Under the pieces are notes generated by a model. That model had not been told where the DNA came from. It was given only the letters and a program-made list of their open reading frames with translations, and ran no database searches. The position numbers and the translations under genes were made by a program. Below, piece after piece: positions 38,013 through 47,280 of a stretch of 64,000 nt of DNA. The stretch's first letter is position 1, and each line of letters begins with the position of its first letter. The stretch spans positions 156,584 through 220,583 of the forward strand of contig CALKXY010000014.1 of the NCBI GenBank assembly GCA_938003545.1. The letters are read 5' to 3'. The DNA is from an uncultured Caulobacterales bacterium (GTDB lineage Bacteria > Pseudomonadota > Alphaproteobacteria > Caulobacterales > Maricaulaceae).

Positions 38013-39830
38013 ATGATCGCTCTGCCTGAAATCTGGCAAATGTGGTCCGTCTTCGGCATCGTCGCCGTGGGCGTGTGGTTCTATGTGCGCGAAAGTTTCA
38101 CCATTGAAGCGATAAGCGTCGGAATCATTTTGGCACTCATGTTGTTTTTCCATCTGTTTGGCGCGTCCCAAATGGTTGAAAATGGGCAACTCCTCTCTGG
38201 CTTTGCCGCGCCTGCCCTCGTCACCATCATGGCGCTTCTCGTCGTCGGACAAGGCATGTTCCAGACAGGCGCGTTGGAAGGCCCGATCCTGAAGATCAAC
38301 AGCTCGCTGGATAAATCCCCGCGCCTTACATTAATGCTCGTATTTGCTGTCGCCTTTGCCGTTTCAATGTTCATGAATAATACGCCCGTCGTCGTCATGT
38401 TCATTCCCGTCATGGCCGCGATGGCAACGCAGTTGGGTAAGAGAGCATCACGCTATATGATGCCGCTTTCATTCATCTCGATCTTGGCTGGTATGACGAC
38501 ATTGATTGGCTCATCGACCAACCTACTCGTCAATGACGTCCTCGTCCGCACGACAGACTATGAGCTCTCATTTTTCAGCCAATTTGTGCCCGGTATGACG
38601 ATTGCTCTTATTGGCGCAGCCTATATCATTATCATGGCTCCAATCCTGTTACCTGAACGCGTGGGTTTGGAGACCGAGATTAGTGCCACAGGACACCAAT
38701 ATATTGCACAAATACGAGTCGCGCCCACGCATCCCTTAGTCGGCGCAAAGCCTGTTGCGGGCCTCTTCCCGACACTACGAGATGTAACGGTGCGCATGGT
38801 GCAACGCGGGGAACGCTCCATGCTGCCTCCATTTGAAGACGCTTTGCAAGCAGGAGATGTTCTCATTGTCGCCGCGACACGCAAGAGCTTGTCTAAGCTC
38901 CTTTCGTCTCAGCCGGAGTATTTGCGCGGCATGTTAAATATTGGCGGATTTGAAGCCGAGGCCGATACGGCAGAACCTATCGTCATCTCAGAAGCCGTCA
39001 TCGCGCCGGGTTCGCGTATGATTGGCCGCACGATTGAACAAATTGGATTTCGCCGCCAGACAGGCACTCTGGTCCTTGGTGTGCAACGGCGCTCGCGTAT
39101 GATCCGAAAGCGGATGTTAGAAATTCGTCTCGAAGCCGGCGATGTTCTGCTGCTATTTGGATATGACAGCGACATGCGCGCGCTGCGGAATGACCGCGAT
39201 TTACTCTTGCTCGATTGGTCAATGGTCGAGCTACCAGACATTCGCAAGTCTGTGCTTGCACGCATAATCTTTGTGGCAACAATCGCGGCCGCCGCATTGT
39301 CTATTCTACCGATTGAAATTGCGGCCTTAGGCGGCGCATTGGGTATGATTGCCACAGGTTGTTTGAATATCCGACAAGCTATTCGTGCGCTAGATATGCG
39401 CATCTTCCTGCTGATTGGCGCAGCCTTTGCGATGGGTCTCTCCCTCGAGCAGACGGGCGGCGCGGCTTATATTGGCGAGATGATTGTCAGTGCCTTTTTG
39501 CCTTACGGCAATCAAATCCTCATCGGCGCAGTTTTCATCGTCATCGCCTTTTTCACCAATGTCATTAGCAATAGCGCCGCCGCACTGCTGTTCTCTCCGA
39601 TTGCCTTAGAGATCAGCACACAGACGGGTATTGATCCGATAGCAATGGTCTTGACGGTTATCTTTGCCGCCAATTGCTGCTTTGCCACACCCATCGCCTA
39701 TCAGACCAATTTGCTGGTACTTGGCCCAGGACATTACAAGTTTAGCGACTTCATCCGCTTTGGCGGTCCGCTCATCTTGCTGCTTTGGATCTCATACACG
39801 CTGCTTGCGCCCGTCTTTTTCCAGCTCTAA
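38013..39830 (+). CDS. SLC13/DASS-type permease with two RCK_C (TrkA-C) domains
   Basis: About 605 residues from the ATG at 38013. Membrane segments fill residues 5-190 and 420-600; between them lie two soluble TrkA-C domains (HQYIAQIRVAPTHPLVGAKPVAG and EAVIAPGSRMIGRTIEQIGF). Carrier signatures are MFMNNTPVVVMFIPVMA, IGSSTNLLVNDVLV and FFTNVISNSAAALLFSPIA. The family moves dicarboxylates, citrate or sulfate with sodium. The substrate is unresolved; a role in sulfate uptake is possible. A longer frame opens at 37896 inside the divergent dehydrogenase and is not needed. bpt follows after 9 bp. Confidence 0.87.
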   Translation: MIALPEIWQMWSVFGIVAVGVWFYVRESFTIEAISVGIILALMLFFHLFGASQMVENGQLLSGFAAPALVTIMALLVVGQGMFQTGALEGPILKINSSLDKSPRLTLMLVFAVAFAVSMFMNNTPVVVMFIPVMAAMATQLGKRASRYMMPLSFISILAGMTTLIGSSTNLLVNDVLVRTTDYELSFFSQFVPGMTIALIGAAYIIIMAPILLPERVGLETEISATGHQYIAQIRVAPTHPLVGAKPVAGLFPTLRDVTVRMVQRGERSMLPPFEDALQAGDVLIVAATRKSLSKLLSSQPEYLRGMLNIGGFEAEADTAEPIVISEAVIAPGSRMIGRTIEQIGFRRQTGTLVLGVQRRSRMIRKRMLEIRLEAGDVLLLFGYDSDMRALRNDRDLLLLDWSMVELPDIRKSVLARIIFVATIAAAALSILPIEIAALGGALGMIATGCLNIRQAIRALDMRIFLLIGAAFAMGLSLEQTGGAAYIGEMIVSAFLPYGNQILIGAVFIVIAFFTNVISNSAAALLFSPIALEISTQTGIDPIAMVLTVIFAANCCFATPIAYQTNLLVLGPGHYKFSDFIRFGGPLILLLWISYTLLAPVFFQL

Positions 39831-39839
39831 CACAGTCAA

Positions 39840-40568
39840 ATGAGTCATCCGTTCGATCCGAACCAGTTACAATTTTATCTGACGATTCCGTCGCCCTGCC
39901 CTTATTTGCCGGACCGAATGGAACGAAAGATTTTCACACAACTTGATCCGCTGGATGGACCTCATCTGAATAATTATCTGACGCATGCTGGGTTTCGCCG
40001 TTCGCAGAACGTGATCTACCGTCCCGCCTGCGAGACCTGCCGTGAATGCCGCAGCCTGCGTGTGGATGTCGCGAAGTTCAAACCCGGCAAGACCTTCCGC
40101 CGCACGCTCAAACGCAATTCGGACCTCCAAATTGAAGTTAAATATGCCGCTGCCACGGATGAGCAATTCGACCTACTTCGACGCTATCTCAATGATCGTC
40201 ATGCGGATGGCGGTATGAATAATATGGACTTTGAACGATATGAAATGATGGTCGAAGAATGCGCGTCCGAGACCGAAATTACGGAATTTAGAACGCCTGA
40301 CGGTACGCTGATTGCTGCGATGCTGGTGGATCACCTCTCCGACGGCATGTCCCTCGTCTATAGTTTTTTTGATCCCAATTACTCTGATCGCTCGCTTGGC
40401 AATTTCATGGTGTTGACGCATCTTCAAATGTGCCGAGAGCAAGAAATGGCATATCTCTATCTCGGCTATTGGGTGCCTGACAGTCCAAAGATGTCTTATA
40501 AATCGCGTTTTCGTCCTGCCGAAACACTGACCCATGCGGGTTGGAAACCTTTGCCGAGTCCAACATGA
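39840..40568 (+). CDS. bpt: Aspartate/glutamate leucyltransferase (Bpt)
   Basis: Bpt transfers leucine from tRNA to N-terminal Asp or Glu of proteins, marking them for ClpSAP degradation. The N-terminal cysteine motif is YRPACETCRECRSLRVDV, and the later blocks NDRHADGGMNNM and YLYLGYWVPDSPKMSYKSRFRPAE are typical. Length 242 is normal. Its stop overlaps the start of the TRAP receptor gene (ATGA), an unexpected pairing. Confidence 0.92.
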   Translation: MSHPFDPNQLQFYLTIPSPCPYLPDRMERKIFTQLDPLDGPHLNNYLTHAGFRRSQNVIYRPACETCRECRSLRVDVAKFKPGKTFRRTLKRNSDLQIEVKYAAATDEQFDLLRRYLNDRHADGGMNNMDFERYEMMVEECASETEITEFRTPDGTLIAAMLVDHLSDGMSLVYSFFDPNYSDRSLGNFMVLTHLQMCREQEMAYLYLGYWVPDSPKMSYKSRFRPAETLTHAGWKPLPSPT

Positions 40569-41713
40569 GTATCAAGAGACGAGATATCGTTGCGGGCGCA
40601 GCCGCTCTCGCCACAGGTGCGGGCGTCATTGGCGCGTTAAAGCCCAAACAGGCCCGACCCTCTGCACCGGGGCGGAGTGACACCCTCACGGCGCCAAACT
40701 TATCTCAGAACCGCAAACAATTCCGCATGGCGACAAGCTGGCCGAAGGATTTTCCGGGGCTAGGGCAAATGCCCAACCGTTTCGCAGAGGCCATGCACCT
40801 TATGAGTGATGGACGCATTGAGGTTAAAGTCTTCGCCGCAGGCGAGCTTGTCGGCGCAACGGAATGTTTCGACGCGACCAGCACGGGCGCAGCAGACATG
40901 TATCATGCGGCCGAATATTACTGGCAGGGCAAATCGCGAGGTTTCTCATTTTTCACCGCGATCCCAATGGGTATGACCGCAGCAGAAATTATGGGCTGGA
41001 TTGATTTTGGCGGCGGTCAGAAACTCTGGGATGAGCTGTCCGAAAAATTCAACATCAAAGCCTTCCAAGCCGGAAATACGGGCCATCAAACGGGCGGTTG
41101 GTTTCGTAAGAAGATGGAAACCTTGGAGGACTTCAAAGGCCTACGCATGCGTATGCCCGGCCTCGGCGGGGAAGTCATTCGACAGCTGGGCGGAACAGCG
41201 GTCACGCTGCCCGGTGGCGAAATTTATCAGGCACTGCAATCCGGTAGTATCGACGCGACGGAATGGGTTGGCCCGTGGAATGATCTCGCCCTCGGCTTTT
41301 ACCGTGAGGCCCCCTATTATTATGCACCTGGATTTCACGAGCCAGGCGCATCGCTCTCGCTCGGCATAAACCTAGGTGTCTGGAATGGATTAAGCCCGTC
41401 GGAGCAGAACATGATCCGCTTTTCCTGCAAGGCAGCCAATGACCAAGCGATTGGCGAATATACATTCAAAAATGCACAAGCTCTCGAAGAACTAAAGACA
41501 AAATACGGCATTGAGCCGCAATTTTTTAGTACAGAAATATTAAAACGTGTCGGTGAAATTGCCGATACGGTTGTTGATGATTTTGCAAATTCCGATGAGC
41601 TAACGCGGCGCATCGCCGATAGTTACTTCAAGACGCGCAACCAAATGCGCTATTGGACTCAAATGTCAGACGGTCGCTTCATTGCGGCGCGCGAAGCGGC
41701 ATTGGGTAAATAA
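40565..41713 (+). CDS. dctP: TRAP transporter substrate-binding protein (DctP/TakP type, Tat signal)
   Basis: The 382-residue receptor begins with a Tat-like signal (MSIKRRDIVAGAAALATGAG), so it is probably exported folded. Mature features include MATSWPKDFPGLGQMPNRFAEAM, SDGRIEVKVFAAGELVG, and AGNTGHQTGGWFRKKMETLEDFKGLRMRMPGLGGEV, as in the TakP subgroup that binds 2-oxo acids. The ligand is inferred only from that resemblance. It is the first gene of a dctP-dctQ-dctM operon and overlaps bpt by 4 bp. Confidence 0.9.
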   Translation: MSIKRRDIVAGAAALATGAGVIGALKPKQARPSAPGRSDTLTAPNLSQNRKQFRMATSWPKDFPGLGQMPNRFAEAMHLMSDGRIEVKVFAAGELVGATECFDATSTGAADMYHAAEYYWQGKSRGFSFFTAIPMGMTAAEIMGWIDFGGGQKLWDELSEKFNIKAFQAGNTGHQTGGWFRKKMETLEDFKGLRMRMPGLGGEVIRQLGGTAVTLPGGEIYQALQSGSIDATEWVGPWNDLALGFYREAPYYYAPGFHEPGASLSLGINLGVWNGLSPSEQNMIRFSCKAANDQAIGEYTFKNAQALEELKTKYGIEPQFFSTEILKRVGEIADTVVDDFANSDELTRRIADSYFKTRNQMRYWTQMSDGRFIAAREAALGK

Positions 41714-41718
41714 GCGAT

Positions 41719-42384
41719 ATGGTTGGCGGGGTTATTCAAGCGATAGGCTGGGCTTTTTTGCCTTTCATTGCATGGCCGCTCATCCATCTTGCTTTTGGTC
41801 ACAAGACGTTGGTTCGAGACTTTAGCACCGCCCTTATCTCTCTGATCGACCAACTTACATATCGGTTTGGCGAAGCCGCGAAATGGTTGCTTCCTTTGCT
41901 TGTGCTCTCAGTTGCCGCTTCAGTTTTTGCACTGTCCATTTTTGGCGTAACGACAACGAAATGGTTGGAGTCAGCGAAATACCTCCAAGCCCTCGTTATC
42001 ATGCTCGGCGCTGCGGCAACATTGCTGGCGGGACAACATGTTCGCGTCGATATTTTCCACACGCGCATGACCGACACCGCCAAAGCCCGTGTCGACCTAT
42101 TTGGATATTTCATTCTAATGGTGCCTGTTTGCATCTTGCTCATTTGGAATGCGCAAAGCTTTGTTGGTTTTTCTTGGGCCATCCGCGAAGGCTCCAGCGA
42201 AGCCAATGGCATTCGCGGCGTCTATCTACTCAAAACGCTCATTCCCGTTTTTGCGATTACAATGCTCATCCAAGGATTAGCCATAGCGACGCGCGCGGCC
42301 ATGTGCCTACGTGGACAGTTAAGGCCAGAACGCCCCAAAGGCGTCCCGCCGTTCTTTCGTACGACGTCTGAGGAATCATTATGA
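41719..42384 (+). CDS. dctQ: TRAP transporter small membrane subunit
   Basis: The 221-residue protein has four main hydrophobic segments after an amphipathic N-terminus. GQHVRVDIFHTRM is the DctQ signature. The first 60 residues are longer than in typical DctQ. It starts 5 bp after dctP and overlaps dctM by 4 bp. It forms the carrier complex with DctM in the inner membrane. Confidence 0.88.
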   Translation: MVGGVIQAIGWAFLPFIAWPLIHLAFGHKTLVRDFSTALISLIDQLTYRFGEAAKWLLPLLVLSVAASVFALSIFGVTTTKWLESAKYLQALVIMLGAAATLLAGQHVRVDIFHTRMTDTAKARVDLFGYFILMVPVCILLIWNAQSFVGFSWAIREGSSEANGIRGVYLLKTLIPVFAITMLIQGLAIATRAAMCLRGQLRPERPKGVPPFFRTTSEESL

Positions 42385-43967
42385 GCGGGGCAGAAATTCT
42401 CGCGGCGATGATGTTCCTCTCCGTCTGCGGGGCGCTGATGGCGGGCTATAATGTAGCCTTCACATTAGCTGGTACATCGCTCTTATTTGCGGGCGTTGGC
42501 GTTTTGACAGGGACATTTGATCCCATTTACCTGCTCTCTATGCCAGGACGGATTTACCCGCTGATCACGCGTGAAATTCTCATGGCCGTGCCGCTCTTTG
42601 TCTTTATGGGGGTCATGTTAGAGAAGTCCCGCATTGCCGAAGACTTGCTGGAGAATATGGGAACTTTATTCGGCCCTATGCGGGGCGGGCTTGGAATTTC
42701 CGTAATTTTCGTCGGTGCGTTGCTTGCGGCCAGCACAGGGATTGTTGGTGCGACAGTCGTGACAATGGGCCTACTCTCGCTGCCCACCATGCTTAATCGG
42801 GGATATGCGCCCTCCCTCGCCTCGGCCTCTATCGCGGCGTCTGGCACATTGGGACAAATCATCCCGCCATCCATCGTGCTCGTCATTCTCGCGGATCAAA
42901 TCTCGAACGCCTTCCAAGAAGCACAGCGCAGTTACGGTTTAGAGACGGACAAAATCATCTCTGTCGGTGATCTTTTCGCGGGCGCGTTACTGCCCGGTTT
43001 CATTCTGGTGGCTGCCTATGCGCTTTATATTTTCGCCGTGGCGGTCATTCGTCCCGCAGATGCGCCCGCGCAAGCGTGGCCAGACGGCGCAGATGCCAAG
43101 GCACTGCTCTGGCAGTCTTTCCGGTCCATGCTACCGCCTATCTTCCTCATTATCGCGGTCTTAGGGTCAATCCTGTCAGGATACGCCACACCAACACGCG
43201 GCGCAGCTTTGGGCGCATTGGGCGCGATCTTGCTGGCCTGTTACAAAGTCGAAGCTACAACTGCATTTGGCCGCACAGCGCGCATATTCGCCTTTATCTC
43301 AGCGGCAGCCCTTTTGGGCCTCGTTGTCCTTGATCTTACGGGCGTAGACCTGCGCGTTTCGCAAACTGAATGGTCAGGTATTGAACAGATCGCCATGACG
43401 ATTGGCGGCCTCTTGGCTTTACTTGGCGGCGTCGGCGCACTGCTTGCGACAATCAGACTGGGGCGTACAGGCGCACTTGGTGATGTTTCTCGCTCAACGC
43501 TTCACATCACAGCCATGGTGTTTGTTATCCTCATCGGCGCGACGATCTTCAGCCTCGTGTTCCGCGGATTTGGCGGAGACGAAATGGTGGCGCGCATGTT
43601 GGAACACGCGCCTGGCGGTCCGAATGGCGCCTTTATTTTGGTGATGGTCATGATGTTCTTTTTAGGGTTCTTCCTCGACTTTATCGAAATCACCTTCGTC
43701 ATAGTGCCCCTCGTCGCGCCGCCTTTGCTCGCGACGGGCATGGACCCTGTCTGGCTTGGCATTGTTATGGCGTTGAATTTACAGACCAGCTTTCTCACAC
43801 CGCCCTTCGGATTTGCATTATTTTACCTGCGCGGCGTGGCCCCACCTGAAGTCACAACGACCGCACTATACCGCGGCGTTCTACCCTTCATCGCGATCCA
43901 AATCGCAGTCATCGCGCTTGTTATTGCGTTCCCGCAGCTCGCAACGCACCTCCCCGCAAGCCTATAA
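42381..43967 (+). CDS. dctM: TRAP transporter large membrane subunit
   Basis: At 528 residues it is longer than the usual 430, with about 12-14 membrane segments; an insertion of about 90 residues in the middle (around TAFGRTARIFAFISAAALLG to IRLGRTGALGDVSRST) is responsible. The family signatures LMAVPLFVFMGVMLEKSRIAEDLLENM and ASGTLGQIIPPSIVLVILAD are clear. It carries out sodium-driven uptake of the ligand that DctP binds. Confidence 0.9.
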   Translation: MSGAEILAAMMFLSVCGALMAGYNVAFTLAGTSLLFAGVGVLTGTFDPIYLLSMPGRIYPLITREILMAVPLFVFMGVMLEKSRIAEDLLENMGTLFGPMRGGLGISVIFVGALLAASTGIVGATVVTMGLLSLPTMLNRGYAPSLASASIAASGTLGQIIPPSIVLVILADQISNAFQEAQRSYGLETDKIISVGDLFAGALLPGFILVAAYALYIFAVAVIRPADAPAQAWPDGADAKALLWQSFRSMLPPIFLIIAVLGSILSGYATPTRGAALGALGAILLACYKVEATTAFGRTARIFAFISAAALLGLVVLDLTGVDLRVSQTEWSGIEQIAMTIGGLLALLGGVGALLATIRLGRTGALGDVSRSTLHITAMVFVILIGATIFSLVFRGFGGDEMVARMLEHAPGGPNGAFILVMVMMFFLGFFLDFIEITFVIVPLVAPPLLATGMDPVWLGIVMALNLQTSFLTPPFGFALFYLRGVAPPEVTTTALYRGVLPFIAIQIAVIALVIAFPQLATHLPASL

Positions 43968-44037
43968 AGCTAACAATCGCTTGCAATAATAGGGTGTTAG
44001 GTCCTATTTGAAGGAAAGATATACAAGTGGAATACCT

Positions 44038-44601
44038 ATGACCGCCCTTCTAATTATCCTCGGCATCATCGCGCTGCTGGCCTTTATTATCATCGGCATT
44101 TACAACCGACTCGTCGCGTTGCGCCAGACGACGAACCAAGCTTGGTCGGATATCGAAGTACAACTCAAGCAACGCCAAGACCTCGTTCCGCAACTCGTCA
44201 ATACCGTCAAAGGCTATGCGAAGCACGAAAAAGGCACGTTCAAAGAAGTCGTTGAAGCCCGCGCTGCCGCTATGGGCGCAACCACTGTCAAGGGCCAAGC
44301 CCAAGCTGAAGGTATGCTCTCTGCCGCGCTCGGTAAGCTCTTCGCCCTCGCCGAAGCCTATCCAGAGCTGAAGGCCAATACGAACTTCCTGCAGCTCCAA
44401 GACCAACTTGCAGATGTTGAGAACAAAATCGCAGCGGCGCGCCGTTTCTATAATAATTCGGTTCAAGAATATAATACGGGCCGCGAGCAATTCCCGGCTG
44501 TCCTGATCGCTGGACCTTTTGGGTTCCGCGAGCGTGAATTCTTTGAAGCGCCAGAAGGCCGCGAAGCCTTGCAAACGCCACCAGAAGTCAATTTCGACTA
44601 A
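44038..44601 (+). CDS. LemA family protein
   Basis: The 187-residue protein has one N-terminal membrane helix (TALLIILGIIALLAFIIIGIYN) and then a four-helix coiled bundle: NRLVALRQTTNQAWSDIEVQLKQRQDLVPQLVNTVKGYAKHE is the LemA signature. The start is the ATG; an in-frame TTG ten codons earlier is less likely. It is paired with an M48 protease 15 bp downstream, a common arrangement. Function is poorly known. Confidence 0.9.
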   Translation: MTALLIILGIIALLAFIIIGIYNRLVALRQTTNQAWSDIEVQLKQRQDLVPQLVNTVKGYAKHEKGTFKEVVEARAAAMGATTVKGQAQAEGMLSAALGKLFALAEAYPELKANTNFLQLQDQLADVENKIAAARRFYNNSVQEYNTGREQFPAVLIAGPFGFREREFFEAPEGREALQTPPEVNFD

Positions 44602-44616
44602 AAGAGTTTAACCCCC

Positions 44617-45675
44617 ATGCTCGAAGCCTATGGCCTCAAGACACATATGTGGAATAATAATCTGCGCAGCACCTTCCTGCTGATCGCATTTCCTATTCTG
44701 CTCTTATGTCTGGCCTATGGCATCTTGTTGGTTTTCTTTGGTCTCACAAGCGACGGAAACATTGAACAAGGCTTGCAAGCCGCAACAAATGCAATCCCGC
44801 TCGCCGTCCCCACAACGCTTGGTCTTGCGGGTGGGTGGTTCGGCATTGCCTTTTTCGGACACCAGAAAATCATCAGCGCCTCAATCAAATCTCGGGCACT
44901 GACAATCTCCGAAGAACCACGCGCCTACCGCATGCTGGAAGCCCTCTGCATCAGCCGCGGCCAAACTATGCCGCGGTTGAACGTTATTGAGACGGAGCAG
45001 ATGAATGCCTTTGCCTCCGGCATTCGAGATAAAAATTATCAGATCACACTGACGCGCGGGCTAATGAATCATTTGGACGATGCCGAACTCAACGCCGTGA
45101 TCGCGCATGAGCTCTCGCATATTCGCCATAAAGATGTTCGCATGTTGATAATCGCAGTAATCTTTGTTGGCATTTTTGCCTTTGTCGGCGAGAGCGTTGT
45201 GCGCGGGATCTTCCGAACAAATCTTGGCCGCACGGACCATCACCGCCGTAGCGGCGGCGGTAATGCAGGCGCACTTATTTTCTTTGGCTTTGCGATTATC
45301 GCAGTGGCCTATCTCTTTGCGGTTCTGATCCGCTTCACACTCAGCCGGAAACGCGAATATATGGCGGATGCTGGGGCTGTGGAGTTGACCAAAGACCCTG
45401 ACGCCATGATCCGCGCGCTTGAAAAAATTTCGGGCCGGGCACAGCTTAAAAACGTGCCTGACGAGATACGCGAGATGTCACTTCATAATCCGCGTGTGGG
45501 ATTGGCCGGGGCCTTTGCCACACATCCCCCTATTGAAAAACGAATAGATGCCATTGTAAAATTCGGCGGCGGACGACGTGGAACGGCAAGCGCGCCGCGC
45601 TCACGACGAGCAGAGGCAATGGAGACAAAGACCTCCACCATCGATCCGACCTCCCGTACCCCATGGAAGCGATAA
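44617..45675 (+). CDS. M48 family membrane metalloprotease (HtpX-like)
   Basis: The zinc site is AVIAHELSHIRHKD at about residue 160, with the third ligand in RKREYMADAGAVELT. Four hydrophobic segments place the active site at the cytoplasmic membrane. It has 352 residues, with a Ser/Arg-rich unconserved C-terminus. HtpX-type enzymes degrade misfolded membrane proteins. The LemA-M48 pair is probably one operon. A short sequence follows before the convergent aldolase gene; no clear terminator is visible. Confidence 0.88.
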   Translation: MLEAYGLKTHMWNNNLRSTFLLIAFPILLLCLAYGILLVFFGLTSDGNIEQGLQAATNAIPLAVPTTLGLAGGWFGIAFFGHQKIISASIKSRALTISEEPRAYRMLEALCISRGQTMPRLNVIETEQMNAFASGIRDKNYQITLTRGLMNHLDDAELNAVIAHELSHIRHKDVRMLIIAVIFVGIFAFVGESVVRGIFRTNLGRTDHHRRSGGGNAGALIFFGFAIIAVAYLFAVLIRFTLSRKREYMADAGAVELTKDPDAMIRALEKISGRAQLKNVPDEIREMSLHNPRVGLAGAFATHPPIEKRIDAIVKFGGGRRGTASAPRSRRAEAMETKTSTIDPTSRTPWKR

Positions 45676-45695
45676 TTTAGCCTCTCCCCACAGTT

Positions 45696-46718
45696 TCAGA
45701 GTGATACGATAAAACGATCCACCTGAGACTCTGGCGTTGCCCAAGACGTCACAAGCCGCAGAACCGAGTGCTCGGTGTCATGCGGTTCCCAAACATAGAA
45801 CCGAAAATCGTCTTCTAATTTTTCAATCAGAGTATTTGGGAAAATTGGGAAAATTTGGTTGGTCTGTGTCTCGCTCGCTAAGGCATAGCCTGCATCAACA
45901 ATCGTCTTTGAGAGTTTTTCCGCGAGGTCATTTGCATGTCTGCTCGCGGTAAAAAACAGATTTTTTCCAAAAAGCTCTTCGAATTGAATACCCAATAATC
46001 GTCCCTTGGCCAGTAACGCACCGCGCTGTTTAATATGAAACGCAAAATCAACGGCCAGTTCAGGGCGATTAATAACAATCGCCTCCCCGATCAAAGCGCC
46101 CACTTTCGTCCCGCCAATCCAAAATACATCCGTCAATCTCGCAATATCCGCAAGCGACACATCATTTACTGCAGAAGTCAGTGCCGCGCCCAACCGTGCA
46201 CCATCCAGCAGGAATAACAGGTCATGCTTTCGGCAGGTTTCCGAGAGAGTTTCCAACTCTGACTTCAGATAAATGCGGCCCGTTTCCGTCGCATTTGAAA
46301 TATAGACGAGACGCGGCTTTGCCATATGCGGCGCATGTGCGTTCTCGGCCAAAACTGTTTCAATATCATCGGGCGTGAGTTTACCATCCGCCGTGTCAAC
46401 GGTAATGATCTTATGCCCTACAGCCTCAATCGCACCTGTTTCTCGCGACGCAATATGGCCCGTCCGAACTGAGATGACGGCTTCATGCGAGCGTAAAAGA
46501 CTCGCGATAATAATAAGGTTAGCGAGCGTTCCGCCAGAGACGAAAAAGATTTCAGACGATGCATCACCTAACTGTTTTTGAATCAATGCCCGCGCATGAT
46601 CCGAATATTCATCCTGCCCATAGGCCGTCTGTTGAGACATGTTCGTCTCGACCAAAGCCTCCAAAATACTGGGGTGGCAACCCTCGCTATAATCATCCAA
46701 AAAACTAAACTTTTTCAT
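45696..46718 (-). CDS. ltaE: Low-specificity threonine aldolase / beta-eliminating lyase
   Basis: PLP enzyme of about 340 residues that splits threonine or allo-threonine into glycine and acetaldehyde. DDYSEGCHPSILEALVETN, FVSGGTLANLIIIASLL and the PLP lysine in FWIGGTKVGALIGEA are the family blocks. The start chosen is MKKFSFLDDYSEG; an in-frame upstream start would add 17 residues. Product glycine could support HemA or GlyA. Family members with other substrates exist. Confidence 0.85.
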   Translation of the reverse strand: MKKFSFLDDYSEGCHPSILEALVETNMSQQTAYGQDEYSDHARALIQKQLGDASSEIFFVSGGTLANLIIIASLLRSHEAVISVRTGHIASRETGAIEAVGHKIITVDTADGKLTPDDIETVLAENAHAPHMAKPRLVYISNATETGRIYLKSELETLSETCRKHDLLFLLDGARLGAALTSAVNDVSLADIARLTDVFWIGGTKVGALIGEAIVINRPELAVDFAFHIKQRGALLAKGRLLGIQFEELFGKNLFFTASRHANDLAEKLSKTIVDAGYALASETQTNQIFPIFPNTLIEKLEDDFRFYVWEPHDTEHSVLRLVTSWATPESQVDRFIVSL

Positions 46719-46927
46719 ATACCTAGTTATGCGTGAAGCGCCATATATCTCAATATAATAATCTCTCAATTAAGGTCTAGATCAAAAGCCCTCAGGGCAA
46801 ACTAGAGGGTGATCTATTTTATTGCACGGTTATATTTGGAAATCGTACCTTTGAGTCATGAGGAATATAATCCTTAAAAAACAATATTTTACAAAAATTT
46901 CAAGAGATTAATCCTCGGCTCCAAAAG

Positions 46928-46952
46928 CTGTGTCATAATACACAGGTTTTTT
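46928..46952 (+). terminator. Terminator-like hairpin with no gene upstream
   Basis: CTGTGT and ACACAG pair around CATAAT and are followed by G and six T residues on the plus strand. No plus-strand gene lies in the preceding 200 bp, so it might end an unannotated RNA transcribed rightwards. The stem is only 6 bp, so it is weak. Confidence 0.4.
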
Positions 46953-47038
46953 CGGACATGGGACAGGCGGGGCCTTGGGATTTACACCCTGAGTGTCTGA
47001 CCGGTACGCCCAACTGCAGGACCCCCAACCCCTTCGCT

Positions 47039-47063
47039 GTTATGTGTCCCCCAGACACATAAC
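47039..47063. repeat. Perfect 10-bp inverted repeat
   Basis: GTTATGTGTC (47039-47048) and GACACATAAC (47054-47063) flank the loop CCCCA. There is no T-run, so it is not a simple terminator. It is one of three strong stem-loops in the non-coding interval. Confidence 0.7.
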
Positions 47064-47099
47064 TAACGCTACGACATCAAAAACCGCTGCCGCGTGGTC

Positions 47100-47156
47100 G
47101 TGCATTTGACGTAAGTCATGTGCACAGTGCATTTGATTGACACCCAAATGCACATG
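47100..47156. repeat. Cluster of direct and inverted GTGCATTTG repeats
   Basis: GTGCATTTGA occurs at 47100-47109 and 47127-47136, 27 bp apart, and CAAATGCAC, the inverse, at 47145-47153. CATGTGCA (47117-47124) is matched by TGCACATG (47149-47156). The arms overlap, so the two hairpins cannot form together. It may be an operator cluster or an RNA switch. Confidence 0.65.
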
Positions 47157-47260
47157 ATACCTGCGTAAAACATAGTTTATTATCTTCGGTACTCCGTCGC
47201 GAGTATCAACCACGCGGGCCGTCCCGCCTTAGTCTTAATCACGCCGCACCCAAGATGGAC

Positions 47261-47280
47261 GGCAGGCGTATCCGCCTGCC
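47261..47280. repeat. GC-rich hairpin after asd
   Basis: GGCAGGCG and CGCCTGCC pair over 8 bp around TATC, 13 bp after the asd stop on the minus strand. No T-run follows, so it could only be a Rho-type or processing hairpin. Confidence 0.5.

Noticed and set aside
44050..44574. Minus-strand frame over lemA
   Set aside because: Shadow of a well-supported LemA gene.
47261..47280. asd terminator
   Set aside because: Good GC-rich hairpin but no T-run on the minus strand; listed as a repeat only.
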